A DNA stretch of 64,000 nucleotides. Origin: Mesostigma viride. Lineage: Eukaryota; Streptophyta; Mesostigmatophyceae; Mesostigmatales; Mesostigmataceae. Numbering within the stretch: the stretch's first letter is position 1; every line of letters begins with the position of its first letter. The DNA lies in the NCBI GenBank assembly GCA_009746045.1, contig RPFO01000317.1, forward strand, positions 1 to 64,000, read 5' to 3'. The translations under genes were made by a program, and so were the position numbers. Positions 9,623-21,500 of the stretch are shown here, in pieces. Under the pieces are notes generated by a model. The model saw only the letters and a program-made list of their open reading frames with translations. It ran no database searches and was not told the origin of the DNA.

Positions 9623-11354
9623 AGACCAAACATCTGCTGGGTGTGCCAGGAGGCGGCGGCGGAGGAGGAGGTCGAGGAGGAGGAGGAGGAAGGGGACTAC
9701 CAAGGCCAAGAAGGGGTGGCGGGACAGGTTGGAAGCCTACAGCGATTGGAAGGGGGTGAGGATGGGATCCGACTGGATCGCATACAGGACAATGACATGG
9801 AAGGAAAACGAAAAAAGAAAGGATCTGGTGGTGACGAAGGTGGTGGACGAGTTGTGCACGGGGTCTGACAAAATTCCTCGGTCGCTGAAGGACCAGGCGT
9901 TTGCTGTGCTGGACCTGGCAGCTGACAGCAACGAGAAGTGGAGGAACCTGCGCAAGTGGGACCAGACTGCATTCCGGAGGAGCGCACATTCCCAAACCCT
10001 CCTCGCATTTGAGCCCGGTCGTGTGGGATGTGGTTGACAAGATGACCAACGCCCTTTTTAGGGACCCTGCAGAGTTCTGCTGGTGTTCGGGGAGCCCGCC
10101 CATATCCGCCGGTGGAAGCGCCTGGTCCGCCTTATCAAATATTGGCTTGTTGAAGATGGGTGGGAAGGCCTCGCCTACTTTTCCGACGACGATTCTTCGT
10201 CTGATGAGGATGATGATTCGGAGAAGGAGGAAGAGGGGGAGGCGGATGAGGATGAGGATGAGAAGGAGGAGGATGAGGAGGAGAAGGAGGAAGAGGGGGA
10301 GGAGGACGGGGAGGAGGATATTGCTGAGGGGCACCCGCCCGGGATGGGTGGGGGCAGGCGGAGGGGGAGAAAGGGGATGGGGAGGAGGGAGGAGGGGGGA
10401 GGGGGAGAGGGACGGGGGAGGAGATGGAAGGGGAGGGAAAAAGCGCAGTCGGGGTGATGGAGGCTCGCGTGATGAGACAATGGGGGGGGATGAAGACAAC
10501 AGGGGGGAGGTAAGCGCCAGCGTGCTGGTGAAGGAGACTCGAGGCCTGTCGTTGGAAACGCCGGCGGGCGTATCTGTGACGAGGAGGGGGATCGCCAGCG
10601 GGAGGGAGGCTCGCGGCCTGTTACTGGAAACGCCGGCGGGCGTATCTGTGATGAGGAGGGGGATCGCCAGCAGGAAGGAGGCTCGCGGCCTGTTACTGGA
10701 AACGCCGGCGGGCGTATCTGTGATGAGGAGGGGGATCGCCAGCAGGAAGGAGGCTCGCAGCCTGTTACTGGTAACGCCGGCGGGCGTATCTGTGATGAGG
10801 ATGGGGATCGCCAGCAGGAAGCAGGCTCGCGGCCTGTTACTGGTAGCGCCGGCGGGCGTTCCCGATTTACGGGAGGCGGTCGTGTCCGACAGATGGGAAT
10901 GAGGCCTCGTCAGGATTCATGGGGACCCCCGGTTGAGGGGACCCCCGCCCTCGCCTCGGTTTCTTTGGGTCTGGGTGACGATCCCGTACCGTCGTCAGGA
11001 AGGACGGTTGTGATGACTTTGCCCCCCCGCTCGACGGGGATGGAGCAATGCCCGAACACGATACTGCTGAATGAGGATGACGATCCGGAGCCGTCGGCTG
11101 ACACGGATTTTGTTGCGAGCACCCCACTGCAGAAGAGGGTATTGGAGGCTCGTAACGTGGAGGGTCCGCCGAAAGTCTCAGGTGGAGGGCCGGCGTTTGC
11201 CGGATTGATGCGCCCGACTGAGGTGGTCGATGTTGAGGCGCCGCCAGGGACATCGACCGCACCGTTGACCGCATTGACGGATATCTTCGATCGACCAAGG
11301 ATGCCCTTCCACGCTCCAACGGTACATTCGGCCGGTAAATTTCATTTTCAATAA
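9623..11354 (+). pseudogene. degenerate long gene of unknown family, part 2
   Basis: The protein-like frames continue: GWRDRLEAYSDWKGVRMG and LVVTKVVDELCTGSDKIP (9700-9870), GEPAHIRRWKRLVRLIKYW (10085-10150), a Glu/Asp-rich tract (10185-10330), a Gly/Arg-rich tract, the 72-bp coding repeats, then a frame from about 10900 to 11354 ending SAGKFHFQ. At least three frame changes are needed. AATAAA at 11351-11356 overlaps the last stop. No known domain is visible. The mix of acidic and basic low-complexity tracts would suit a nucleic-acid-associated protein, but that is a guess. Confidence 0.4.
10531..10870 (+). repeat. 72-bp coding tandem repeat, about 5 copies
   Basis: The unit is exactly 24 codons, so it keeps the frame. 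The peptide unit starts EARGLLLETPAGVSVM and ends RRGIASRK, with small changes between copies. GCCGGCGGGCGT is conserved in every copy. Confidence 0.9.
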
Positions 11355-11461
11355 ACGAGTTTTATAAGTACCTTAATATATTTCTACATAAGTTTTTTTG
11401 CATCAGTCCATGGCTTCATTGATTTCTCACACGACCCTTCCGTATTCATGTTAATTGGCAT

Positions 11462-12169
11462 GTGCTTACGTGCAGGGAAAGGCGAAGAAGAAACTCCAGT
11501 TCGGTTTCCCCGTGGATCCGCGTCTGGGACTGTGTCCAGAGAGGCCGGCCGTGTTGTTGGCCAGGCCGCGGTCGGCGAACCAGTTGCACAACCGGGGGGG
11601 GAGGGGACGAGCTCCCACCCAACGCACCAACTCACGCACCAGCCTTACCGTGCGGTCAGCCAGAAAAAACGTACGAAGAGTTGATGGCAGAGGCGGCGGC
11701 TGCGCAGGGGCAGAAGGCAAAACGTCGGGGAGGGGGCAGGCGAGGGGCGGGGCAGGAGACGGAGGGTGCCGACGAACCTGCACAGCCGCAGAAGGGTGGT
11801 GGTCAGGGCAGAGATGCGACGGCCGAAAACCGAATCAGGGACGTTCGGCCGGACGTCCGGATGCGCTTTATGGATGGCGCGAAACTGAGTCGCGGAGGTT
11901 GGAGTTCGAAATGGGTAGACGAGGTGTGCATAAACTGGGAGCACAAGTACCCCAAGAAGGAAGATTTTCCGCTCTTTGGCACCCTCCTGGGCAAAGAGAG
12001 GGAGAAGGTGGTGTTCAGATGGTTTGATGAAGGGCACGACCTCGGTTGGAGTAATGAGTGCGAGCAAAAGTTTCGTTTCCCTCTGAAGTTCGCTAGAGAA
12101 CATGTTACTCTCCTGAAGGAAGGCGCCAGCTGGGACAACATTCCTTCATATCGACCTGGCAAGCGATGA
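11462..12169 (+). CDS. unknown ORF, possibly the last exon of the degenerate gene
   Basis: A frame ending at 12169 is protein-like from about 11665 on: EKTYEELMAEAAAAQGQKAK, a Gly/Arg-rich stretch, then KWVDEVCINWEHKYPKKEDF and LKEGASWDNIPSYRPGKR. The upstream part (11462-11660) is less convincing. An acceptor CTTACGTGCAG|GGAAAG near 11475 would make it a downstream exon of the gene at 7554-11354, but AATAAA already occurs at 11351. No family is recognised. Confidence 0.4.
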   Translation: MLTCRERRRRNSSSVSPWIRVWDCVQRGRPCCWPGRGRRTSCTTGGGGDELPPNAPTHAPALPCGQPEKTYEELMAEAAAAQGQKAKRRGGGRRGAGQETEGADEPAQPQKGGGQGRDATAENRIRDVRPDVRMRFMDGAKLSRGGWSSKWVDEVCINWEHKYPKKEDFPLFGTLLGKEREKVVFRWFDEGHDLGWSNECEQKFRFPLKFAREHVTLLKEGASWDNIPSYRPGKR

Positions 12170-12639
12170 TGGGCGAGGACTTTGCACGAAATCGCGTTTT
12201 GCACGTAATTGCCCACCGCAACGTGGAGAAATGCAGATGTACATAGTAGTTGGATCAGTTACCGTGACTTTGGGCAGTTTAGTACTTAGTTGGGGTGACG
12301 TGTCCAATGTATATATGGTGGGGCGCGTCCAAGGGGGTCCACGCTGATTGAGCACTTGCATGTGTTCTTTCAACATATTCGGACATGTATGAAATGAATA
12401 AATTGTTTGGACGATTGCAAATTGATTGATTGAAGAATGAGATACCATTATTAATTGAAAAATGTAAAACCTCATTGTGAATTTGTACTTCAAACTTTCA
12501 CATGCATGCCCCAAATTGTGCATTTGTGCAGGTTTTAATTATGAGAAGTAGCATTTCTCTACAAATATTGAGAAATTTAGGGGCACTTGGGGTTGTTGGC
12601 CATGTTCATTCATGATAAAATGGACTTTTTATGCTGTAA
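12170..12639. other. AT-rich spacer, nothing recognised
   Basis: AT-rich downstream DNA with AATAAATTG near 12397. No coding frame or repeat array seen. Confidence 0.4.
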
Positions 12640-14642
12640 CATCATCTTCCACTAGTCCAAAACGCTGCTTTCATGACGTCAAAAGTACCAGCAATGGCCC
12701 TAGGTTGGAGCAGTAGATGTTGGGGACGCCCTGCGCTGTGCCGGAGCTGAAGGTAGGTCGGCCATAGATCGCGTCGCCGCTGTTGCTGGGCCAGGGTCAA
12801 GTCGTCGTCCAGCGTGAAGCGAGTCCTCGAGAGCTTCTTGCGGCATTTAACCCTTGGATGGTACTAGTACGTACCTATTTCTAGTTACCAGTTTTACTCG
12901 TAACTACAAATAGTGACCAGTTTTAGAACCGAGCTGGCGCGAATGCCAGTAGATATTTCCGTGATATTTTTAGGTCTGCTGCTAGAGCTAGATGTGTAGT
13001 ACACCCTGATACCGGACATCACTATGTTCAGACCAAGTTTGCAGGGACTAATTAACGGTTACAGTACAGGGGGGTACCCTGGTGCACAGCTGCCACTCAT
13101 TTTTAGCTTGTCATCTTCCAGTTATTTTTAGATAGTACATGCAGCTGGGTCCCTGGGACAACCAGTGATGTGAGTGTTCAGAAGCCATGCATGGCTACCA
13201 ATTTAACTGCCTTTCCAAGGCCAGGTCCAATTAAGTTGTTTAAACCACATAAAATGCATTTTAGGTGTATCATGTCTCGCACCCAGCGGATCCCCCTGGG
13301 GGGGGTCCTTAAAATGTACCCATAGGACATTGCAACATGACCACCAACATGACCCCCACCAAGTAACTCAATATATGTGTGTGCTTTGGTCCCAATATGG
13401 ATAGTAAAATTGTTATTAGGTTGGTTTGTGGACTTTATAGTGCAAAGTGCAACTGGTAACTACTTTTAGGAACGAGTTAGAAACCATCCAAGGGTTAAGG
13501 AACGACAGCTTGTCCGCCATGTACTTAAAGGTGAGGAGCACGGGTGCCGGGCCAGCCTTCCCCCGCGCGCGGGGGAGGCGGACAGCCGACATGTCCAGCT
13601 CACCAGTGAGTAGCATGGGGGCAAGAATGTCGCGCTTAAATGCCTCAAGAAGGGTCGTGGAGGTCTCACCTGCCGGCTGGTCGAAGTGCTTGACGATGAC
13701 ATTGTGGCTGCGCCGGGCGATGTCGGTTTCCTCGCGAAGGTCGAGGGCTTGTTGCTTGAGTTGTGCCGAGATGGTGGAGGTGGTGGAGGTGGTGTGCTGC
13801 TTAAGCAAGTCCGCCCAGGTGGAGGGAGCATCGCCGGCCGGGCCAGCAGACGCCGGCTGGGCGGCGATGTCCTTCACCGCCTGGGCGGTGAGGCCGGCGG
13901 TGTCATGCAAGCTCTCAAGGGCGTTGGCGGTGGCTTGAAGGCGTTGGTCGAGGTCGAGGAGCTGGGCTTTGATGTCGGCAGTGGAGGCGGAAATGGCAGT
14001 GGAGGTGGAGGCGGCAGCGGCGGAAATGTGAGGAAGTTCAGCAGCCAGCGTGCCACCCATTGCTGCGACGTCAGCAGCAAGGGGGGTCACGTGCTGCTGA
14101 AAGGCTTCCGTGAGGATGGAACGGAGGGTGGGGGCGGAGATGGATGGAGCCCAGATCTCGTCGTCAGAGCGCTCGAGAAGGGAGTTGAGGATGGTGTGCT
14201 GGAGCTGGGGGCGGGGGCAGCCAAGCAGGGCGCTGTGGTTTTGCCAGCGGCTGCCGTTGTTGCCGATGAGGCGACCTTGGTCGTGGAGATGGAGGCACAG
14301 GTCGTAAAGCGAGGCGTAGTCCCCGTAGAAGATGCAGTCCATAGCATCGTAAGGAGACATGTTGTTCCAGTCGTGATCATCGACCTTGAAAGGGTGGGGC
14401 CGAAAGCGCGGTTCCGAGGGGCGGGACCATCCTGTTTTGTCGGCTGGGCGGGTGCGTTTCGGGTCAGGCGATGCCGATGGCGAGGCATTGAGCCCGGGAG
14501 GTTGCTGGGCGACCACCAGTGCACGACTAGTGTCACCGCTGCCTGCCGGACCTGATGGCGAAGCGGCAGCCGCAGCTGCCGCATTTTCATGGGCGAGCGC
14601 ATCCGCCAAACTGCGTTGCGTCAAAGGACGTTTGCTCGTCAT
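12640..14642 (-). pseudogene. LINE ORF1 (RNA-binding ORF1p-like), split by a MITE
   Basis: From ATG 14642 the minus strand codes an Ala/Ser/Thr-rich N-terminus, a region starting MSPYDAMDCIFYGDYASLYD, an Ala-rich helical (coiled-coil-like) segment and a C-terminal core HNVIVKHF...VRLPRARG...PVLLTFKYMADKLSFL. The frame is interrupted at the TTAA at 13495-13498 and would read on in the same frame from 12846 to about 12735 (KKLSRTRFTLDDDLTLAQQQ, DLWPTYLQL). These match the ending typical of L1-type ORF1 proteins. The frame as present (stop at 13416) ends in 26 or so codons of MITE sequence. After about 12735 similarity stops and no ORF2 follows. A decayed second copy is at 28930-29910. Confidence 0.82.
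12847..13498. mobile_element. piggyBac-type nonautonomous DNA transposon (MITE)
   Basis: A 644-bp insertion (12851-13494) flanked by TTAA at 12847-12850 and 13495-13498. The left end reads CCCTTGGATGGT and the right end is its reverse complement ACCATCCAAGGG. TTAA target duplication with inverted repeats starting CCC is the hallmark of piggyBac-like elements. No transposase ORF is inside, so it is nonautonomous. Removing it with one TTAA restores the LINE ORF1 frame, which fixes both insertion point and relative age. Confidence 0.87.
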
Positions 14643-14810
14643 ATATTGCGTGTTAGATTCGGAAAATTATATCAGCATGTGCGTCTTAGAAAGACGAAGC
14701 GATAGTGATATTCACAGCTGAATTTGGGGCTCAAACGTGAAAGTTATGAGCTCCGCCGTCAGCCATGGCTACCTCGTGGCTCGTGGCTCGTGGCTCGTGG
14801 TTTTGGCTCA
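14643..14810. other. 5' flank of LINE ORF1, short CTCGTGG repeats
   Basis: Candidate 5' UTR of the minus-strand LINE copy. CTCGTGG is repeated at about 14772-14798 next to the next element's 3' end. No gene seen. Confidence 0.4.
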
Positions 14811-14814
14811 TGGA

Positions 14815-15115
14815 TATGTGCTACATATACTCCCAACGGAGTTATGTTACAATTCAATTCAATTCAATTCAATTCAATTCAATTCAATTCAATTCAATTC
14901 AATTCAATTCAATTCAATTCAATTCAATTCAATTCAATTCAATTCAATTCAATTCAATTCAATTCAATTCAATTCAATTCAATTCAATTCAATTCAATTC
15001 AATTCAATTCAATTCAATTCAATTCAATTCAATTCAATTCAATTCAATTCAATTCAATTCAATTCAATTCAATTCAATTCAATTCAATTCAATTCAATTC
15101 AATTCAATTCAATTC
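14815..15115 (+). mobile_element. LINE 3' end with (AATTC)53 tail
   Basis: TGTGCTACATATACTCCCAA followed by CGGAGTTATGTTAC is the hairpin terminus shared with 28451-28530 and 36280-36345. A perfect pentanucleotide AATTC array follows at 14851-15115 (53 copies). Little else of the element remains. The array reads as an open frame in all three phases; those frames are not genes. Confidence 0.85.
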
Positions 15116-15537
15116 AATGTCTCATTCATATAAGTTATAGTCCTGATGTAGTACGTAATTGCTCTGGATGCATGAGATAATGTCACAGGTCGATCGTATA
15201 CGATTTCATATCAATATCAACTGCCCAACTGCTTCCTTGATGAGGATTCATGCTCTGCTGTGCTTTCGCTATCATCAGGCCTTGGTTGCATCCACAGTTG
15301 CCGACTCTCCTACCAACTAGTTTGATTTAGCCTGCAGCTTGCCTTTTAGATAATACAGAAGCCTGTGGAGTCCCTGGCCCTGTTTTCTGTGTATCAAGCA
15401 GGAATGTGGAAGGTACAGGTCTCAGTACATAACAGCTGTTATGGCTCTTGCACGACTACCGGGCAAGAAATGCTCTTGATGCATGTCCACATTCACCGAT
15501 CACTGGGACGATGCCAGCATCACTTGCATCGAATCTA
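15116..15537. other. downstream flank of the NSUN6-like gene
   Basis: Presumed 3' UTR and spacer of the minus-strand methyltransferase gene. Nothing else recognised. Confidence 0.45.
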
Positions 15538-18500
15538 TCATGAGATTGCAGGCATTGGGACGTTGCCACCTGCTTTCCTGAACTTTGCGATGAAGAAACC
15601 CATGGTGTCAAGATCGCCTGCAGGATCAAAGCGTTGTACCGAGTGGCTCTCCTCTGGCCTTAGCCACGCTCTAGGATGAACCATGTCACATCAACACAAG
15701 CGCAAGCGAGCAAACCGCCAACGCAACAAGATATTTATCAGTAAAGGAAGAGGCAGTATCTAGTGTCCGAAACATCCCAAACCATAAACCCAACACAGCA
15801 TGGCCAACGCATACCACATTAGAGCCCTTCTGAACCACCGACATCGACCGCCGACCCGCCTAATGCACTGCCCTAAACCGGCGTCGCGCCACGATTAGTG
15901 CGGACCTACCTACATGGACTGCCCTAAATTTCAAAAAATTCAGAAATAAGGCGGACCTCTTTAGATCAGGTCTCTCGTAGTCAGTCGGCGCTACGTACGC
16001 GGCGCCAAGATCTGATTCTGCCGCGCCGCGCAAGATCGAACCGCTTTTCTTCGTACCCACCTGTCCGTAGCTACCGTACGTCGGTTCCTACGTAGGGGCG
16101 CCAGAAGGGGCGCCGCGCGACAGAACTGGCCACCAACACCGCCTTGATTTCAGTCCGAGCCCGTTTAGGTCAGAATGCCGACGTCGGTGGTTCAGAAGGG
16201 CTCTATTATCCCGAATCTTTACAGGCTCATGCAAGAAAGGAAGTGCGAGGGGCCGCTGGAGACATGCTTGCACGTTGGATCGCTCTTGCACATTGGACAA
16301 GTATAGGCGGTGGTTTGCTGCCCCAACAAGGTTCCAAACGTACCTTCCCCCAAAGCCGTCATCCACGTCCATTCCCCCCACCAGCCCTGGGCCACCTAGT
16401 CGCGGCTCCTGGGGCACAAGTAACAGCAACCAGCACGTTGGCCATGCAGCGAAACAAGAATGCATCCATGGCACCAATTGTGAGCATCTGAGAAATAGGC
16501 CATAGGGACTTGCATTCTGGCAAAGAAATAGCTGCCGTTGAGCCAGCCACGCGCACTCACAAATATATTTTAAATTGGAATTATTAACGCGTCACCTGCG
16601 GCACCAGCATCAACTCGGGGAACCGGTCGAGCGCGTATCGCACGGTGGCTTCGTTCTCACCAGGGTTGATGGTGCACCTGCGCATGGGCCACCCAGCCAA
16701 TGCCAGCATCGATGCGGTCATTAAGAGGCTGGTAAGGCATTATCAGAAATCATCGGCTATGGCAAGCTCACACGGTACATCGCTTAGTAAACAAATCCCT
16801 GGGTAAGTTACAAGGAAATGAGCAAAGCTCTGGGATGTTGAGCAAGCGATCACCCAGCTATCACCAAATGCGAAAAGGCTGTCATGGTTCCTGGTTGGCC
16901 GATTCATTTTGAAAGTCAAAAGCACAGCCCGATGTCAGCTATGAGGCATCCGCAATGCATGTTTACTGAAAGCTTCAATCTTATCCATAGCCACCCAATA
17001 CAAGGAATGCAAAAAAAGGCAGCAGCTTTGAGAGCCCACTATGAAAAAAATTGTGAACGGTGGGGTGGCAGGGAGCTGAAGGAGAACAAGGTGGTGGCAG
17101 GGTGGGCCAGGATGATGAGATGGTGAGACAGTCGGAGAGCGAGCATGAAGGGGATTCAGGCGGGGGAGGGGGGGGGGGGGGGGGGGGGAGGGGGGGAACG
17201 ACACAAGAAGGGAAGGGAAGGAAACCCCGCAAGAAGTGGGGGAAAGAAAATGCCGCAAGAAGGAAGCCTCGCGGTGGCAAACCCACGTGGAAAACACGAG
17301 CGTCCCGCCCGGCTTGAGGAGTCGGACCGCGGCCTCGATCAGCTTGCGCTGGTACAGGCCGCTCATGCACAGGTCCTTGAGGCTCGTCTGTGGGCAAGGG
17401 GGGGACAGGGGAGGGGACGTTTGGTTCCAGGCAAGAGTGGGCGGGTGCAGGAGCAGGTGCACCAAGAAGCACGAGGCATCATCAGGCACATATAAAATAA
17501 GCTTATTCTGACAATGGCGACATACATCACTAGTCATCATCAGGCACATATAAAATAAGCATATTCAGACAATGGCGACAGATATCACTAGTCTCGCTGG
17601 TGACCACCGGTAGCGACACCAGTGTCCTCATTTTCACCTTCCCCCCCCCCGCCAGTTCCTCACCTGCCATGCAAACGCTGCTCATTGTTGGACCTCTAAT
17701 CGATCACTCAATCCACCTATTGTCCATGTATCTATCACTTGATGCCCATCACAGCTTTGTGCGGGCACCTTCCCACATGGCGGTGGGAGTTCAAACTTCA
17801 TAGCACGCACTTCTTCATCACAAATCACCTCATATACTACTGTATATTCTACAATATATATTACTAGAAGTATGTATACTACTGTATATACTACTATGTA
17901 GTAGTACTATCATATGGCCATCAAAAACCGCACGTGCCCCCCACCACTCACGTCGTTGACCACCCTCCACCGTTCCAAACAATAGCAACCACATCCACCC
18001 ATCACCCTCGTCCCCCACCACTCACGCCATTGACCACCCTCCACCGTTCCAAACAATAGCACTCACATCCACCCATCCCCCTCGTCCCCCACCACTCACG
18101 CCATTGACCACCCTCCACCGTTCCAAACATTAGCACCCACATCCACCCATCACCCTCGCCCCCCACCACTCACGTCGTTGACCACCCTCAACCGTTCCAA
18201 ACAATAGCACCCACATCCACCCATCACCCTCGTCCCCCACCACTCACGTCGTTGAACACCCTCCACCGTTCCAAACAATAGCACCCACATCCACCCATCC
18301 CCCTCGTCCCCCACCACTCACGTCGTTGACCACCCTCCACCGTTCCAAACAATAGCACCCACATCCACCCATCACCCTCGTCCCCCACCACTCACGCCAT
18401 TGACCACCCTCCACCGTTCCAAGCAATAGCACTCACATCCACCCATCCCCCTCGTCTCCCACCACTCACGCCATTGACCACCCTCCACCGTTCCAAACAA

Positions 18501-21500
18501 TAGCACCCACATCCACCCATCACCCTCGTCCCCCACCACTCACGTCGTTGACCACCCTCAACCGTTCCAAACAATAGCACCCACATCCACCCATCACCCT
18601 CGTCCCCCACCACTCACGTCGTTGACCACCCTCCACCGTTCCAAACAATAGCACCCACATCCACCCATCACCCTCGTCCCCCACCACTCACGCCATTGAC
18701 CACCCTCCACCGTTCCAAACAATAGCACCCACATCCACCCATCACCCTCGTCCCCCACCACTCACGTCGTTGACCACCCTCCACCGTTCCAAGCAATAGC
18801 ACTCACATCCACCCATCACCCTCGTCCCCCACCACTCACGCCATTGACCACCCTCCACCGTTCCAAGCAATAGCACCCACATCCACCCATCACCCTCGTC
18901 CCCCACCACTCACGTCGTTGACCACCCTCCACCGTTCCAAACAATAGCACCCACATCCACCCATCACCCTCGTCCCCCACCACTCACGCCATTGACCACC
19001 CTCCACCGTTCCAAACAATAGCACCCACATCCACCCATCACCCTCGTCCCCCACCACTCACGTCGTTGACCACCCTCCACCGTTCCAAGCAATAGCACTC
19101 ACATCCACCCATCACCCTCGTCCCCCACCACTCACGCCATTGACCACCCTCCACCGTTCCAAACAATAGCACCCACATCCACCCATCACCCTCGTCCCCC
19201 ACCACTCACGTCGTTGACCACCCTCCACCGTTCCAAACAATAGCACCCACATCCACCCATCCCCCTCGTCTCCCACCACTCACGCCATTGACCACCCTCC
19301 ACCGTTCCAAACAATAGCACTCACATCCACCCATCCCCCTCGTCCCCCACCACTCACGCCATTGACCACCCTCCACCGTTCCAAACAATAGCACCCACAT
19401 CCACCCATCACCCTCGTCTCCCACCACTCACGTCGTTGACCACCCTCCACCGTTCCAAACAATAGCACTCACATCCACCCATCCCCCTCGTCCCCCACCA
19501 CTCACGCCATTGACCACCCTCCACCGTTCCAAGCAATAGCACTCACATCCACCCATCCCCCTCGTCCCCCACCACGCACGTCGTTGACCACCCTCCACCG
19601 TTCCAAACAATAGCACCCACATCCACCCATCCCCCTCGTCCCCCACCACTCACGCCATTGACCACCCTCCACCGTTCCAAACAATAGCACTCACATCCAC
19701 CCATCACCCTCGTCCCCCACCACTCACGCCATTGACCACCCTCCACCGTTCCAAGCAATAGCACCCACATCCACCCATCACCCTCGTCCCCCACCACTCA
19801 CGCCATTGACCACCCTCCACCGTTCCAAACAATAGCACTCACATCCACCCATCACCCTCGTCCCCCACCACTCACGCCATTGACCACCCTCCACCGTTCC
19901 AAGCAATAGCACCCACATCCACCCATCACCCTCGTCCCCCACCACTCACGCCATTGACCACCCTCAACCGTTCCAAACAATAGCACTCACATCCACCCAT
20001 CACCCTCGTCCCCCACCACTCACGCCATTGACCACCCTCCACCGTTCCAAGCAATAGCACCCACATCCACCCATCACCCTCGTCCCCCACCACTCACGTC
20101 GTTGCCGGGCGAATACACCCGAGCACTCACAGCTTTCTCACCCCACCACTCACATTGTTGACAAGCCACACCCTTAGGAAGCCACATCACTCACATCGTT
20201 GATCACCAGCCGTGGCCGCAGCCCCAACGCGGTGCAGGGCGCGTCGAGCAGCACGCGGTCAAAGCTGTTGGGGGGGAAGCCGAGGCCCACCCTTGCCTTG
20301 CGCGTGCCCTTCCAGTCGGCCTCACCCCGCTTCTGGCGCACGCGCTCCTTGCGCGCCTGCACGCAGTTCACCGGCTCACCAACACTCGGATCATCGGCAT
20401 CCTCCCAGTCAGGCACCAGGCTGGCGGCACACGCCGCTGAACCATCACTAGCGCCGTTCACGCCGCCAGCAGCGCTAGCGTCACTAGCACCTCTACCGGC
20501 ATTAGCACCATTGGCGCCGTCATGGCTGCCTCCCCCGCCCCCATCCATGAGTTGCCCACCTCCTGTCCCCATGTGGGATGTGTCAGAGGCGGCGGCACCT
20601 CCACCGTCAGCCTTCGGTGCGCCACCACCACTGTCGGCCCTCACAGCGCACGGTTCGGGCTCCATGACGGCCTTGGTGGCGTCCATCTTGTACGCTTTGA
20701 TGATGGTCAGGCCCAGCGACTCGGCCAGCGCCATCAGGTCATTGATCTGCCAGGGACATAGCCACATGGAGTACAGGGCGTTGCGGGAAGGGCGACCGAG
20801 GCATCTGTTGGCTGAGGTACCAAAGGCTAGGGTGACGACAAGAGGAACCTGTTTAATGACTGGTCAGTTGCGGAAATACTTGACAGAGAAATGGATGACC
20901 GATGAGCTAACACTGGTAAATGTATGCCCCTGCCTGCGCCCACGGCCAGCAAGTTGAGGCCAGTGTGGCCTTGATGGTCACAGGGATGATTGCTGGTGCA
21001 CGCGCAAACAGAGGAACAGTAGCTGTTTCTTGCCACGGGCGCGCATTTGCATGGCCGCATCGTTGGGCATGGCCGCTCTTCACCTTTGGTAAACACTGAA
21101 CCGGCCAAATGGATACCCAGAATGCCGCGGGGTGCCAGAAGAACTACCAACACCAGCAACCCTGTGCCACACGCAAACTCCCTATAGCCACACGCAAACT
21201 CCCTATAGCCACATGCAAACTCCCTATAGCCACACGCAAATTCCCTATAGCCACCCGCATGGCATGAGGACAGTGGTGTGGTGGGCATATGCACAGGGGG
21301 CAATAGTTGCCCAGGACGGGTGCTGGCACATTGTGACATACTGCCGGGTAAAAGTAGGTAGAAATCTACCCCTACTCCCCTCTCCCCCTGCGAGATTCAA
21401 TAACGCTTCCCACCATGGTGGCCCACGCCCCCATCATGCCACAATGGGCCACACCTAACCTTGCTGTGCGAGCGGTCGAGCGCGACCACCGTGCCCTCGT

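Noticed and set aside
9531-10499. 322-codon minus-strand frame rich in Pro and Leu
   Set aside because: Antisense of Glu/Gly/Arg-rich low-complexity sequence; no protein-like content outside it.
13686-14555. 289-codon Gly-rich frame on the plus strand
   Set aside because: Antisense shadow of the LINE ORF1 on the minus strand, which has the recognisable features.
14724-15180. Three overlapping frames reading NSIQF repeats
   Set aside because: The perfect AATTC array after a LINE 3' end has no stop codon in any phase.
15365-15679. 104-codon plus-strand frame
   Set aside because: It overlaps NSUN6 exon 12 on the opposite strand, which has family motifs (GFFIAKF).
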